DNA from: an uncultured Eubacteriales bacterium
GTDB taxonomy: Bacteria > Bacillota > Clostridia > Christensenellales > CAG-138
Assembly: GCA_900549955.1 (NCBI GenBank)
Contig: URQH01000004.1
Coordinates: 1-64,000, forward strand
DNA length: 64,000 nucleotides
Direction: 5' to 3'
The notes beneath the pieces were generated by a model that was not told the DNA's origin, searched no databases, and saw only the letters and a program-made list of their open reading frames with translations. Position numbers and translations under genes: made by a program. Numbering within the stretch: the stretch's first letter is position 1; the number at the start of each line of letters is the position of its first letter. Of the stretch, positions 45,265 to 53,856 are shown piece after piece.

Positions 45265-46911
45265 ATGGCAGGGAAACTAAAGATTATACCGCTTGGCGGC
45301 GTTGGGGAAATTGGGAAGAACATGACCGTCCTCGAGTATGGGAACGACATGGTCGTGGTGGATTGCGGCCTGATCTTTCCGGATGAGGATATGCCGGGTA
45401 TCGACGTGGTGATTCCGGACATGACTTATCTGTCCGAGAACGTGTCCAAACTGCGCGGATTTTTAATTACGCACGGACATGAGGATCACATTGGCGCGTT
45501 GCCCTATGCGCTGCGGGAGTTCAATGTGCCGGTCTATGGCACGAGCTTCACCGTGGCGCTCATTGAGCACAAACTGGAGGAGATGCACCTCAAAGGCCGG
45601 CAGCTCGTGACCATTAAACCGGGCGATAAAATTGAGCTGGGCTGCTTTAAGGTTGAATTTATTAAGACGGGGCACTCCATTGCGGGTGCGGTGGCGCTTG
45701 CCATTTCCACGCCGATCGGCACCGTAATCCACACGGGCGATTTCAAGGTGGACTTTACGCCCATCGATGGCGAGCCTATCGATATCAATCGCTTTGCGCA
45801 CTATGGCTCGCGCGGCGTGCTTGCGCTGCTCTCCGACAGCACGAACATCGAGCGGCATGGATACACCCAGTCCGAACGCGAATTGGGGGCGACATTTGAG
45901 CATTGCTTCGAGTCTGCGCAGGGGCGTGTGATCGTGGCGTCCTTTGCATCCAATGTCTATCGCATCCAGCAGGTTGCAGACGTAGCCATTGCGCATGGCC
46001 GCGTGCTGTGCTTCCAGGGCCGCAGCATGGAGCAGGTTGTCCAGATTGCCATGAAGCTTGGCTATCTGAAAATTCCTGCGGAACGCGTTGTGAATGTCGA
46101 TCAGCTGAAACGCTATCGCGACGACCAGATCTGCGTGTTCACCACTGGCAGCCAGGGCGAGCCGATGAGCGGGTTGTTCCGCATGGCGACCGCCACGCAC
46201 CGGCTGAACATCGGCAAGGGCGATACGGTGGTCATCTCCGCATCGGCCATTCCGGGCAACGAGAAGGGCGTTTCCCGCGTCATCAACAACCTCTTTCAAA
46301 AGGGCGCCATGGTCATCTATGACCGCATGGCCGACGTTCACGTCTCCGGCCACGCCTGCAGGGAAGAGCTGCGCCTGATGATGCAGCTGACGAAGCCTAA
46401 GTTTTTCATTCCCGTGCATGGAGAATACCGGCACCTGTTTATGCACGCACGGCTGGCCGAAGAGATGGGCATTCCGGAGGAAAACATCTTTCGTGCCGAG
46501 TGCGGCGACGTCATTGAGCTGACCACGCGCCGTGGACGCATTACCGGCAGCGTGCAGGCCGGCAGCGTCATGGTGGATGGCATTGGCGATATCGACGACG
46601 TCGTGCTCAAGGACAGGCGGTTGTTGTCGCAGGATGGGCTGGTCGTTGCGATCATCGTGATCGACGTAGAAACCGGCAAGCTGATGGCGGCGCCGGAGAT
46701 CATTTCCCGCGGGTTTATCTACATGCGCGACTCGGAGGAGCTGATCCATGAAACGGTCGCCATGTTGACGGAAGAGGCACAGAAATTTGAAGGCGCGCAC
46801 AAATCGGAATATTCTGCCATCAAAAACGGCATTCGGCAGCGGCTCAAGAGCCTGCTAAAGAGCAAGACCAAGCGCACGCCCATGCTGCTGCCCATTATTT
46901 TGGAAATCTGA
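45265..46911 (+). CDS. rnjA: ribonuclease J
   Basis: 548-aa metallo-beta-lactamase/beta-CASP nuclease with 5' exo- and endonuclease activity. Zinc motif HGHEDH at residues 70-75, KTGHSIAGAV near 133, HTGDFKVDF near 155, then the beta-CASP domain and the HVSGHACREEL and IPVHGEYRHL motifs near 353-390. ATG 45265. Main mRNA-decay enzyme in lineages lacking RNase E; only one copy is seen here. Confidence 0.95.
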   Translation: MAGKLKIIPLGGVGEIGKNMTVLEYGNDMVVVDCGLIFPDEDMPGIDVVIPDMTYLSENVSKLRGFLITHGHEDHIGALPYALREFNVPVYGTSFTVALIEHKLEEMHLKGRQLVTIKPGDKIELGCFKVEFIKTGHSIAGAVALAISTPIGTVIHTGDFKVDFTPIDGEPIDINRFAHYGSRGVLALLSDSTNIERHGYTQSERELGATFEHCFESAQGRVIVASFASNVYRIQQVADVAIAHGRVLCFQGRSMEQVVQIAMKLGYLKIPAERVVNVDQLKRYRDDQICVFTTGSQGEPMSGLFRMATATHRLNIGKGDTVVISASAIPGNEKGVSRVINNLFQKGAMVIYDRMADVHVSGHACREELRLMMQLTKPKFFIPVHGEYRHLFMHARLAEEMGIPEENIFRAECGDVIELTTRRGRITGSVQAGSVMVDGIGDIDDVVLKDRRLLSQDGLVVAIIVIDVETGKLMAAPEIISRGFIYMRDSEELIHETVAMLTEEAQKFEGAHKSEYSAIKNGIRQRLKSLLKSKTKRTPMLLPIILEI

Positions 46912-46928
46912 TTGGAGGTTTGAGGATC

Positions 46929-47273
46929 ATGGTCGTTTATGACACGGCGAGACAGCTGGCGGAGGAACTGAAATCGAGCGACGAATACCGCGCATATGCC
47001 GCGGCCCGCGAAACGGCCATGGCAAATGAAACGACGCGCGCGCTGGTGGCGGAATACCATAAACTGCAGATGCAGGCGCAGGCCGTCATGGTACAGGGCG
47101 GGAAAGACGAAGAGCTGCTGCAAAAGCTGCAAAAGGTTGGCGAGGTGCTTCAGCTGGACAAGGATGCTTCGGCCTTTCTGCTGGCGGAGTATCGGCTGAA
47201 CCGCATGTTGGGCGATGTCTACAAAATTCTCGCGGAAGCGATAGACGTCGACCTGAGTGGCCTGGAGGGATAA
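46929..47273 (+). CDS. YlbF/YmcA family protein
   Basis: 114-aa all-helical protein: TARQLAEELKSSDEYRAYAAARE near the start, then a central helix and LLAEYRLNRMLGDVYKILAEA. In B. subtilis YlbF, YmcA and YaaT form a complex that steers RNase Y in competence, biofilm and sporulation. The position directly after RNase J supports an RNA-decay link. ATG 46929 has GGAGG ten bases upstream; the TTG at 46920 is too close to the SD. Confidence 0.8.
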   Translation: MVVYDTARQLAEELKSSDEYRAYAAARETAMANETTRALVAEYHKLQMQAQAVMVQGGKDEELLQKLQKVGEVLQLDKDASAFLLAEYRLNRMLGDVYKILAEAIDVDLSGLEG

Positions 47274-47275
47274 GC

Positions 47276-47304
47276 TTGCGCCGGAGCGCACAGCTTGTTA
47301 TACT
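47276..47304 (+). promoter_or_regulatory. promoter of mltG, predicting a leaderless mRNA
   Basis: TTGCGC, 17-bp spacer, TATACT, then only six bases before the mltG ATG. The -35 overlaps the region just after the upstream stop codon. Start of transcription would coincide with the A of ATG. Confidence 0.65.
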
Positions 47305-47310
47305 GATGCT

Positions 47311-48483
47311 ATGGCAACGACACAGCACAAAAAGGGATTGAGCGCAAAGCAGCGCAGGCTGCGCAGAATGTGGCGCACGGTGCGCCCGTTCGTCGTGTTG
47401 GCGGTGAGCGTGGTGGTCGTGTTTTTTGTAGCGCGGTTTACGGTCAACTATGTGTTGTCCAACTTTATCAATCCGGTAGATGTCAACGATGCGACGCCGA
47501 TCGAGGTCGTCATTCCGTCCTCCTCATCGGCGAGCACGATTGCGCGCATCCTCTACAATGCCTGCGGGGAGGATGAGGAAGGACTCATAGCCAACACCGC
47601 CGTTTTCAAGGTCTATGTCGACTTTGTGGGCAAGGCCAACAAGATGCAGGCGGGTACGTATATCCTGTCCAAGAACATGTCGATCAAGCAGATTGTGGAC
47701 ATCATCTGCGAAGGCAACCCGCCAAAGGAGTCCATCACGCTGACGATTCCGGAGGGGTATACCGTGTCCGATATCGCGAACCTGCTTGTGGAGAAGGGCC
47801 TGATTGAGGACCCCGCGGAATTTACTAACGCCTGTGTGGACCAGACCGGCTTTGAAAGCTTTACGTTCCTGCCGGCATCGGGGGCGGGGAGACGGTATTT
47901 GCTGGAAGGCTACCTGTTCCCGGATACCTACGAGGTGTTTGTGGACGCCTCCGTAGACTCGATCATCATTCGATTACTCAACCGGTTCAATGAAATCTTT
48001 ACCGACGAGTATATCGCGCGCGCTGAGGAACTGGGCATGACGATGGACGAAGTGGTTACGCTCGCCTCCATGATCGAACGGGAGGCGCAGGTGGATACCG
48101 ACTTTGCAAAGGTCTCGGCCGTGTTCCACAACCGCCTGGAACAGGGGATGCGGCTGGAGTCCTGCGCCAGCCTCTCCTATGTACTCAATGCCCGGAAATA
48201 CACCTTTACAGAATCGGAGCTTGCAACGGATTCGCCGTACAATACCTACCGGCAGGCGGGGCTGCCCGTCGGCCCCATCAGCAACCCGGGCAAGCTGGCC
48301 ATTGAAGCGGCGCTGTATCCAAACGAAGAGTTTCTGGAAGAAGGGTACCTGTATTTCTGCAACGGCAAGCTGCAGGTGACCAATGCCGACGGCACCGTCA
48401 CGCACAACTATGCGCTGGTGTTTGACAAGACTTATGAAGAACATCAGCAACACGTCATAGAATACCGCCCATACTGGCCGTAA
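47311..48483 (+). CDS. mltG: endolytic murein transglycosylase MltG (YceG-like)
   Basis: 390 aa. Basic N-terminus, one membrane helix (about 28-52), a LysM-like segment (TIPEGYTVSDIANLL near 150) and the YceG catalytic domain with EGYLFPDTYEV, ASMIEREAQ (likely catalytic Glu256) and RQAGLPVGPISNPG. It cuts nascent glycan strands and sets their length. ATG 47311 has no SD; the -10 box sits six bases upstream, so a leaderless start is likely. A GTG 54 bases upstream also lacks an SD. A strong terminator follows. Confidence 0.92.
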   Translation: MATTQHKKGLSAKQRRLRRMWRTVRPFVVLAVSVVVVFFVARFTVNYVLSNFINPVDVNDATPIEVVIPSSSSASTIARILYNACGEDEEGLIANTAVFKVYVDFVGKANKMQAGTYILSKNMSIKQIVDIICEGNPPKESITLTIPEGYTVSDIANLLVEKGLIEDPAEFTNACVDQTGFESFTFLPASGAGRRYLLEGYLFPDTYEVFVDASVDSIIIRLLNRFNEIFTDEYIARAEELGMTMDEVVTLASMIEREAQVDTDFAKVSAVFHNRLEQGMRLESCASLSYVLNARKYTFTESELATDSPYNTYRQAGLPVGPISNPGKLAIEAALYPNEEFLEEGYLYFCNGKLQVTNADGTVTHNYALVFDKTYEEHQQHVIEYRPYWP

Positions 48484-48495
48484 TGGCATCGCTTC

Positions 48496-48529
48496 AAAAA
48501 GCTCTGCTGGTTTTCCAGCAGAGCTTTTT
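48496..48529. terminator. bidirectional intrinsic terminator
   Basis: A perfect 15-bp stem starting AAAAAGCTC and ending GAGCTTTTT with a TTTT loop, placed between the converging mltG and XRE genes. It can serve both strands. Confidence 0.95.
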
Positions 48530-48557
48530 GTGCTTCCACGGGCAGGCGTACTGTCTT

Positions 48558-48902
48558 TTATGACGGGCGCTTACAGGAATTGTCAAACGCACGCAGCAGT
48601 TGCAGCACCGCCTGTTTTTGTGCAATGGTCAAGTTGACCCAACAGCAGAATACTTCTTTCAATTCTGGTGACAATTCTACCATGCTGCCCTCGCAAAAGA
48701 ACTCCGACAGCGTAATGCCAAAGCCGGCACAGATGGTTTCAAGCGTAGAGATGGAGGGAAGCGTATTCCGGCGGAAGATGTTTGCCAGGGTGGATTCTGA
48801 CAGTCCGCAACTCTTGGCCAATCGGTATTCTGACCAGTTTCGTTCTTTGAGCAGCTGCCTGAGCCGCGCGTGGATGTCAAAAGTACGTTGTTCCACAATC
48901 AA
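48558..48902 (-). CDS. XRE family transcriptional regulator
   Basis: 114 aa. An N-terminal HTH_3 domain at about residues 12-66: LRQLLKERNWSEYRLAKSCG, LSESTLANIFRRN and the following scaffold helix ICAGFGITLSEFF. The C-terminal 45 residues are helical with two adjacent cysteines (FCCWV), effector unknown. Start TTG 48902 is preceded by AGAGGT. It is divergent from the surface-protein gene, with a 159-bp AT-rich space holding an inverted repeat, so it probably controls itself and that gene. Confidence 0.85.
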   Translation of the reverse strand: MIVEQRTFDIHARLRQLLKERNWSEYRLAKSCGLSESTLANIFRRNTLPSISTLETICAGFGITLSEFFCEGSMVELSPELKEVFCCWVNLTIAQKQAVLQLLRAFDNSCKRPS

Positions 48903-48921
48903 ACCGACCTCTTTTCGTATC

Positions 48922-48988
48922 TAGTTTAACTGGAAATAAAAACTAAGATACTACAGACTTGTAATATATTTACCGTTATGTTAAACTA
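48922..48988. promoter_or_regulatory. paired operator-like sites between XRE regulator and surface protein
   Basis: TAGTTTAAC (48922-48930) and its exact reverse complement GTTAAACTA (48980-48988) are 49 bp apart in the divergent promoter region. A partial copy, ACTTAAC, is near 49004. Spacing of about five to six helical turns would allow looping by a dimeric regulator. A possible -10 box TATACT for the surface gene is at 49021. Confidence 0.5.
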
Positions 48989-49061
48989 CATGTGTGGAAT
49001 ACAACTTAACAATTTGTAAATATACTTCCACTTTTAGCGTATCGGCAAGCGGGGAGGTTAT

Positions 49062-50744
49062 ATGGGACGAAAGCATCTTGCATTGGGACTCGTTGTTTTG
49101 TTGTTCATTTTGACGCTGGCGCCCGGTGCTGCGGGGGCGGTGCAGCGCACCTATGAGGTAACGTCTGAGGCGCAGTTTCTTGAGGCCATCAACGAAATTA
49201 ATGCGCTGGATGAGGGCATTTACGAGGTCGTGATAAAATCAGACATTACGGTCAAAAAAGAAGTAGCGCTTGAAAAAAGTACCGTTTCGCTGTTGGGTGA
49301 GAATACGCGCTTGACCTTTGGGGCCGGCGGCGCACTGCTTGTCAGGGGAGAGGCGGAACTGCGGCTGGGCACGGCTTCGAGCAGCGGGTTGCTTACAATC
49401 GATTCAACCGACGATACACGCGCCATAATAGTGACGCTGGACAGCGCGCGGCTGGCCATGTACGATGGGGTCACCCTGGGACCCAGCAAAAGCGGCGGAA
49501 ACGCCGCGGGCGTACAACTGCAGGATCAATCAAAATTCTACATGTACGGTGGCACGATCACGGACTGTGAAAACTGGGCGTCGGTTGCCGGCGGCGTACT
49601 CGTAAGCGAGGATACGGAGTTTGTCCTGTATGATGGTGTGATTCAGAATTGCCAGGGCTATCAGGGTGGCGCAGTGGGCGTCATTGAGCGGGGCAAGTTT
49701 ACCATGATGGACGGGAAAATAATCGACTGCATCGACCACTGGTACGGCGGCGGCGCTGTCAATGTGTTTGGCACACAAGCGTCTTTTACCATGCAGAGCG
49801 GCGAAATCAGCGGCTGCGCAGCCGATTACTATGGATATGGCGGAGCGGTATTCGTTTACTCTACGCAGGGCGGCGCAACTTTGCAGGGCGGTTCCATCCA
49901 CGGCAATTCCACGGTCGGCTACGGCGGCGGCCTGTTCGTATATGACGGCTCGGTTTCGGTTGCCGGCAATGTGGCGCTTTATGACAACCTCGCGTCCCTG
50001 GCGGGGGACGACGTGTTCCTGAACAGCGGCACCCTGACGCTTGGCGCGGTGCCGGCGGGGCTACAGCTGTCGGCATGCGGACACGCAATCGATGGGTGGT
50101 ATCGAGACGGAAACGAGGACGGCGATCTCAGATGGAACCAGCCAGCCGATGTCAATGGCGACGGCGTGGTGGATTACGATGGGGACGGGATAAACGACCT
50201 GGACGCAAATGGCGGATTGGACACGGATGGCGACGGAACGTCGGATCTGGCGGCTGGCGACGCCTATTTTGAACCGTTTGCCGTGCAAGGCGGCTTGACT
50301 GCACCGCTTGCACTAAAAGCGGCGCATCACCGGCAGGTGCGGTTGACGTTCGTCAGCAATGGCGGCACAGAATACCCTGATGCGTTTTACAGCTTGGGCC
50401 AGGTAGTGCCGCTCGAGCATAAACCCGAAAAGCCCGGATATCACTTTACCGGTTGGTATTCTGAAGCTGCGTGTTTGAACAGATTGACGCACGTTTTAAT
50501 GGATGGTGATCAAACAGTGTATGCAGGTTGGAGACAGATAGAAACGCCCGAAGAGCCAACCACACCTGAGGAGCCAACCATACCGGAGGAGCCAACTCTA
50601 CCGGAAGAGCCAATACCCGAGACGGGAGACGCGCGCTTGACGCTGCTTTGGGCCGGCCTCGCTTTGCTTGCGGCGGCAGCGATTGCCATTTGCCACAGAG
50701 AAATGAGGCCTCGTACCTCGCGCCAGAGCATCGGAAAGCCGTAA
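49062..50744 (+). CDS. sortase-anchored beta-helix surface protein (IPETG motif)
   Basis: 560 aa. Signal peptide (about 1-26), right-handed beta-helix (about 30-330) with many short Gly-rich turns and repeated MYGG, DGVIQNC and GGAV patterns, then a calcium-binding DxDGDG series (about 360-400), one InlB_B/Listeria-Bacteroides repeat (about 425-485, ending TVYAGW), a PEEPT-type wall linker and the sorting signal IPETG (518-522) with hydrophobic helix and basic tail. It is a wall-anchored adhesin or glycan-binding protein; ligand unknown. ATG 49062 has GGGGAGG upstream. No sortase gene is in the window. Confidence 0.82.
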   Translation: MGRKHLALGLVVLLFILTLAPGAAGAVQRTYEVTSEAQFLEAINEINALDEGIYEVVIKSDITVKKEVALEKSTVSLLGENTRLTFGAGGALLVRGEAELRLGTASSSGLLTIDSTDDTRAIIVTLDSARLAMYDGVTLGPSKSGGNAAGVQLQDQSKFYMYGGTITDCENWASVAGGVLVSEDTEFVLYDGVIQNCQGYQGGAVGVIERGKFTMMDGKIIDCIDHWYGGGAVNVFGTQASFTMQSGEISGCAADYYGYGGAVFVYSTQGGATLQGGSIHGNSTVGYGGGLFVYDGSVSVAGNVALYDNLASLAGDDVFLNSGTLTLGAVPAGLQLSACGHAIDGWYRDGNEDGDLRWNQPADVNGDGVVDYDGDGINDLDANGGLDTDGDGTSDLAAGDAYFEPFAVQGGLTAPLALKAAHHRQVRLTFVSNGGTEYPDAFYSLGQVVPLEHKPEKPGYHFTGWYSEAACLNRLTHVLMDGDQTVYAGWRQIETPEEPTTPEEPTIPEEPTLPEEPIPETGDARLTLLWAGLALLAAAAIAICHREMRPRTSRQSIGKP

Positions 50745-50762
50745 TTTGTAGACTGTTTGTTT

Positions 50763-50799
50763 AGCGCCGGAGACGCACGATCGTCTCTGGCGCTGTTTG
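50763..50799 (+). terminator. terminator after the surface protein
   Basis: A 13-bp stem (50763-50775 with 50782-50794, one G-T pair) and a 6-nt loop, then GTTTGCGTTT. Long stem but poor T tract. Confidence 0.6.
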
Positions 50800-50898
50800 C
50801 GTTTCGCTTTCTGTCAGATAGAGCTGCGCTCCCTGCCGTATCTGCCCGCATGCGCCCGTAATTTGTCGCATACGCTGTTGATGGGGGAGGTGGGGCAC

Positions 50899-51579
50899 GT
50901 GCAACTGTTTGATCTGTTATGCGAGCTGTTCTTTTTTGCCGCCTATGTGAAGAGCGGCTCTTCGTTTCCGGAACCACTGTCTCAGTCGGAAGAGCAGCGT
51001 TACTTGACGGCGCTTGCCTTAGGGTCGGATGAGGCTCGGGAGGCGCTGATAGCACACAATTTGCGCCTGGTCGCTCACATAGCCAAAAAGTATGCGCGCG
51101 CAGGGCGCGATATTGACGATCTCATATCCATTGGCACCATAGGGCTCATTAAGGCGGTTTCCACTTTTGATGCCAACAAGGGCTCCGCGCTTTCCGCCTA
51201 TGCGAGCCGGTGTGTGGAAAACGAGATCCTGATGAGCCTGCGCGCAGAGCGGAGGCAGGTTTCGGAAGTGTCGCTAAGCGACGCCGTAGGCCTTGATAAC
51301 GATGGAAACGACGTGACGCTGCTCGACATCCTGGGCAGCGACCCGGACACGGTCATCGATGAAGTACAGGCGCATTTGGATACGGAGCGCATTCGAATGA
51401 CCATGCAGCGCGTGCTGACGGAGCGGGAGTATGTGGTCATTCGTCTGCGCTTTGGCCTCTTTGGCGCATACCGTATGGCACAGCGCGAGGTGGCATCGCT
51501 GCTGGGGATTTCCCGTTCTTATGTTTCGCGTATTGAAAAAAAGGCGTTATCCAAGCTGAGCTGTGCGCTGGGAAAGTAA
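50899..51579 (+). CDS. sigK: sporulation sigma factor sigma-K (pro-sigma-K)
   Basis: 226 aa. The N-terminus (VQLFDLLCELFFFAAYVKSG) is a hydrophobic pro-sequence like that of pro-sigma-K, followed by SFPEPLSQSEEQRYL, the region-2 segment HNLRLVAHIAKKY and DDLISIGTIGLIKAV, and the region-4 HTH ending GISRSYVSRIEKKAL. Sigma-K drives late mother-cell gene expression. GTG 50899 is chosen because GGAGG lies eight bases upstream; ATG 50881 has none. The gene is continuous, with no skin-type insertion. A CATACGCT at 50869 weakly resembles a sigma-E -10 box. Confidence 0.9.
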   Translation: MQLFDLLCELFFFAAYVKSGSSFPEPLSQSEEQRYLTALALGSDEAREALIAHNLRLVAHIAKKYARAGRDIDDLISIGTIGLIKAVSTFDANKGSALSAYASRCVENEILMSLRAERRQVSEVSLSDAVGLDNDGNDVTLLDILGSDPDTVIDEVQAHLDTERIRMTMQRVLTEREYVVIRLRFGLFGAYRMAQREVASLLGISRSYVSRIEKKALSKLSCALGK

Positions 51580-51612
51580 ATGCACGGTGCGCTGGCGCGC
51601 GGGCGTGCATGC

Positions 51613-51650
51613 TTGTGTTTCCGCAAGTAATATGCTAAACTGACTATAAT
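51613..51650 (+). promoter_or_regulatory. promoter of the surface-glycan operon
   Basis: TTGTGT (51613-51618), 17 bp, TAAACT (51636-51641); alternatively the consensus TATAAT at 51645-51650 lacking a good -35. Either starts transcription more than 100 nt before the first gene. Confidence 0.55.
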
Positions 51651-51766
51651 TGTAGATAAATTTGCCGTGCCTTGGCGGCGCGAAAAGACGGCTCGTAAAA
51701 GGGTCGTGAGCGGACGGCTTAATAGCGTTAAAAGCTGCCGTCGGAAAGGCATCGCAAGGGGACAGG
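51651..51766 (+). promoter_or_regulatory. long structured leader of the glycan operon
   Basis: About 110 nt of non-coding RNA with several possible stems: GCCG/CGGC near 51664-51679, and GACGGC (51713-51718) with GCCGTC (51737-51742) enclosing AGC/GCT. GACGGC also occurs at 51687, so two mutually exclusive pairings with the same GCCGTC are possible, as in a switch. It does not match any riboswitch consensus I know. Confidence 0.4.
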
Positions 51767-53110
51767 ATGAAGCGTAGTTTTGAAAAGACATTGCGAATCG
51801 CGCTACTATTGATAGGCCTGGTATTGGCTTCTGTCGTGTTTTACCAGGTCTGGTTGGTGTATTATAATCCATACATTCGCTTGCCTTTCTACCGTCGGGG
51901 CAATTATATGATTACGCTGATGTATATGGCTATTTTGACCATTTGTGTGTTGGTCATGAAGGGGCAGGGGATTGGACGGTCGCGTCTTGCCGAAGTGATC
52001 ATTTCTCAATGTATCGCACTTACGATGACGGCGGTTGTTGTGTATTTTCCGATGTCGTTGTTGCAATATGAACTGTTGCGGCCGCTGCCGCTGCTGATCA
52101 TGTTGCCGGGGCAGTGGCTGCTGGTATTTATCTGGAACTATCTGGCAAATTTTATATATGTCAAGTTAGTCCCTCCGCTCAAACTGTTGCTGGTCTGCGA
52201 CCGGGATGACGGATGGCGGGTTGCGGACAAGCTGAACAAGTACCCCAAGGGATATTCGGTCAACTTGTCGGCCAATGTTTCAGAAGGAAAAGCCGTCATT
52301 TGGGAGAGGCTGCACGCGTGCGACGGCGTGTTATTGGATGTGCATGACGATGTCTGGCGCAGCTGGGTGATTCGACAATGCTTTAAGAAAGACAAACTGT
52401 TGTTTCTCGTTCCCACGCTAACGGACGTCATTGTAAATTGCACGAAAGAGTTGCATCAGATCGATACGCCTTTGCTGTGCAGCCGCGAACACCGTCACAC
52501 CATTGAGGAGCGTGCAGTCAAACGTGCGATGGATGTCGTCATATCCGCGCTTGCCCTGTTCCTTGTCTCACCGCTGTTGCTGGCAATCGCCCTTGCGATT
52601 AAACTGGATGACGGCGGCCCGGTGCTGTTTCGCCAAGAACGTTTGACGCGTGACGGAAAATTATTTTGTATTCTCAAATTTCGTTCCATGGTGCCGGATG
52701 CGGAACGTGATGGGCAGCGCCTGGCGGAAGAACACGATGCGCGCGTTACCCGTGTCGGTCACATGCTGCGCAAGACGCGTTTGGACGAACTGCCGCAATT
52801 GTTCAACGTGCTCTGGGGCGACATGTCGCTGGTAGGTCCGCGCCCTGAATGCCCGTCCATTGCCGCCCGCTACGAAAAACAGCTCCCCGAGTTTGCCTAC
52901 CGGTTGAAAGTCAAAGCCGGGATTACCGGGTACGCTCAGGTCTATGGAGATTATGCAACCGATCCTGTGGACAAGCTCATGATGGACATCATGTATATTG
53001 AGCAGCACGATATTGTCGTGGATCTCAACATCATGCTGCTAACCATTCGCGCCTTGTTTATGACGGACAAGACGCGAGGCAGGAAGGAACAGGTGGAGGC
53101 AAAAGCGTGA
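51767..53110 (+). CDS. polyprenyl-phosphate glycosyl-1-phosphate transferase (sugar transferase)
   Basis: 447 aa. N-terminal membrane helices (about 6-145), a soluble region (about 140-250), then a bacterial sugar-transferase domain from about residue 251: KRAMDVVISALALFLVSPLL, LFRQERLTRDGKLF, LRKTRLDELPQLFNVL, MSLVGPRPE and GITGYAQV. It loads the first sugar phosphate on undecaprenyl phosphate. It starts a five-gene operon. The SD is weak (AAGGGGACAGG). Confidence 0.88.
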   Translation: MKRSFEKTLRIALLLIGLVLASVVFYQVWLVYYNPYIRLPFYRRGNYMITLMYMAILTICVLVMKGQGIGRSRLAEVIISQCIALTMTAVVVYFPMSLLQYELLRPLPLLIMLPGQWLLVFIWNYLANFIYVKLVPPLKLLLVCDRDDGWRVADKLNKYPKGYSVNLSANVSEGKAVIWERLHACDGVLLDVHDDVWRSWVIRQCFKKDKLLFLVPTLTDVIVNCTKELHQIDTPLLCSREHRHTIEERAVKRAMDVVISALALFLVSPLLLAIALAIKLDDGGPVLFRQERLTRDGKLFCILKFRSMVPDAERDGQRLAEEHDARVTRVGHMLRKTRLDELPQLFNVLWGDMSLVGPRPECPSIAARYEKQLPEFAYRLKVKAGITGYAQVYGDYATDPVDKLMMDIMYIEQHDIVVDLNIMLLTIRALFMTDKTRGRKEQVEAKA

Positions 53111-53856
53111 GCGTGAGTTGCAGTGTGGTCATCCCTGCTTATAACTGCGAAAGATATCTGGAAACGGCCCTCCGTTCTGCATGTGGACAAACCATGCGGG
53201 ACATCGAGATTTTGGTTGTGGACGATTGTTCCCAGGATGATACGGCGGGTATTGCGGCGCGTTTGATGTTGGAGGATGCCAGAATCCGTTACGCAGTGTT
53301 GCCGCACAACGCTGGCGTATCCGCAGCCAGAAACTTTGGCGTTCAGCAGGCACGCGGGGCTTGGATTGCGTTTTTAGACAGCGACGATGCCTGGGTGCAG
53401 GATAAGCTGGAGAGACAGTTCGCTTTGCAGGCAAATACAGGCGCAGAATTGTTGTACACGGGCGCCCGTTGCCTGCTGGACGACGGAAGTACGACAGAGC
53501 GCGTGTTTCATGTCCCGCCTCGGACCACGTATGATAATTTGCTGAAAGGCAACGACATCATATGCTCCTCGGTGCTTGTGAAGCGCGACTGGCTTTTGCG
53601 GTTTCCCATGGAGCGCAGCGATTTGCACGAGGATTATATCTGTTGGCTGCGCCTGTTGCAGAACGAGTGCCTTGCAGCGGGGCTTGACGAGCCGCTTGTG
53701 CTGTATCGCCTTGCAGCAGGTTCGAAATCGCGCAACAAGTGGAACGCGGCACGCATGACCTGGCGGGTACATCAATATATGGGTATTCCGCTTTACAAGC
53801 GGTTTCGCTTGTTTGGAGCCTATATCTTGCATGGCTTGAGGCGGTATTACGGATGA
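53107..53856 (+). CDS. GT2 family glycosyltransferase
   Basis: 249 aa, GT-A fold: SVVIPAYNCERYLETAL at the start, VVDDCSQDDT near 38, GVSAARNFG near 75 and the DSDD motif near residue 92. Donor and acceptor unknown. Start GTG 53107 overlaps the previous stop; GGTGGAGG upstream. Adds a sugar to the lipid-linked precursor. Confidence 0.85.
   Translation: MSVSCSVVIPAYNCERYLETALRSACGQTMRDIEILVVDDCSQDDTAGIAARLMLEDARIRYAVLPHNAGVSAARNFGVQQARGAWIAFLDSDDAWVQDKLERQFALQANTGAELLYTGARCLLDDGSTTERVFHVPPRTTYDNLLKGNDIICSSVLVKRDWLLRFPMERSDLHEDYICWLRLLQNECLAAGLDEPLVLYRLAAGSKSRNKWNAARMTWRVHQYMGIPLYKRFRLFGAYILHGLRRYYG

Noticed and set aside
50869..50876. Sigma-E type promoter for sigK
   Set aside because: CATACGCT fits the -10 only partly, no -35 is seen at 13-15 bp, and the start would fall inside the ribosome binding site.
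51651..51766. Cyclic-di-GMP riboswitch before the glycan operon
   Set aside because: The conserved core segments of the GEMM classes could not be found; kept only as an unclassified structured leader.
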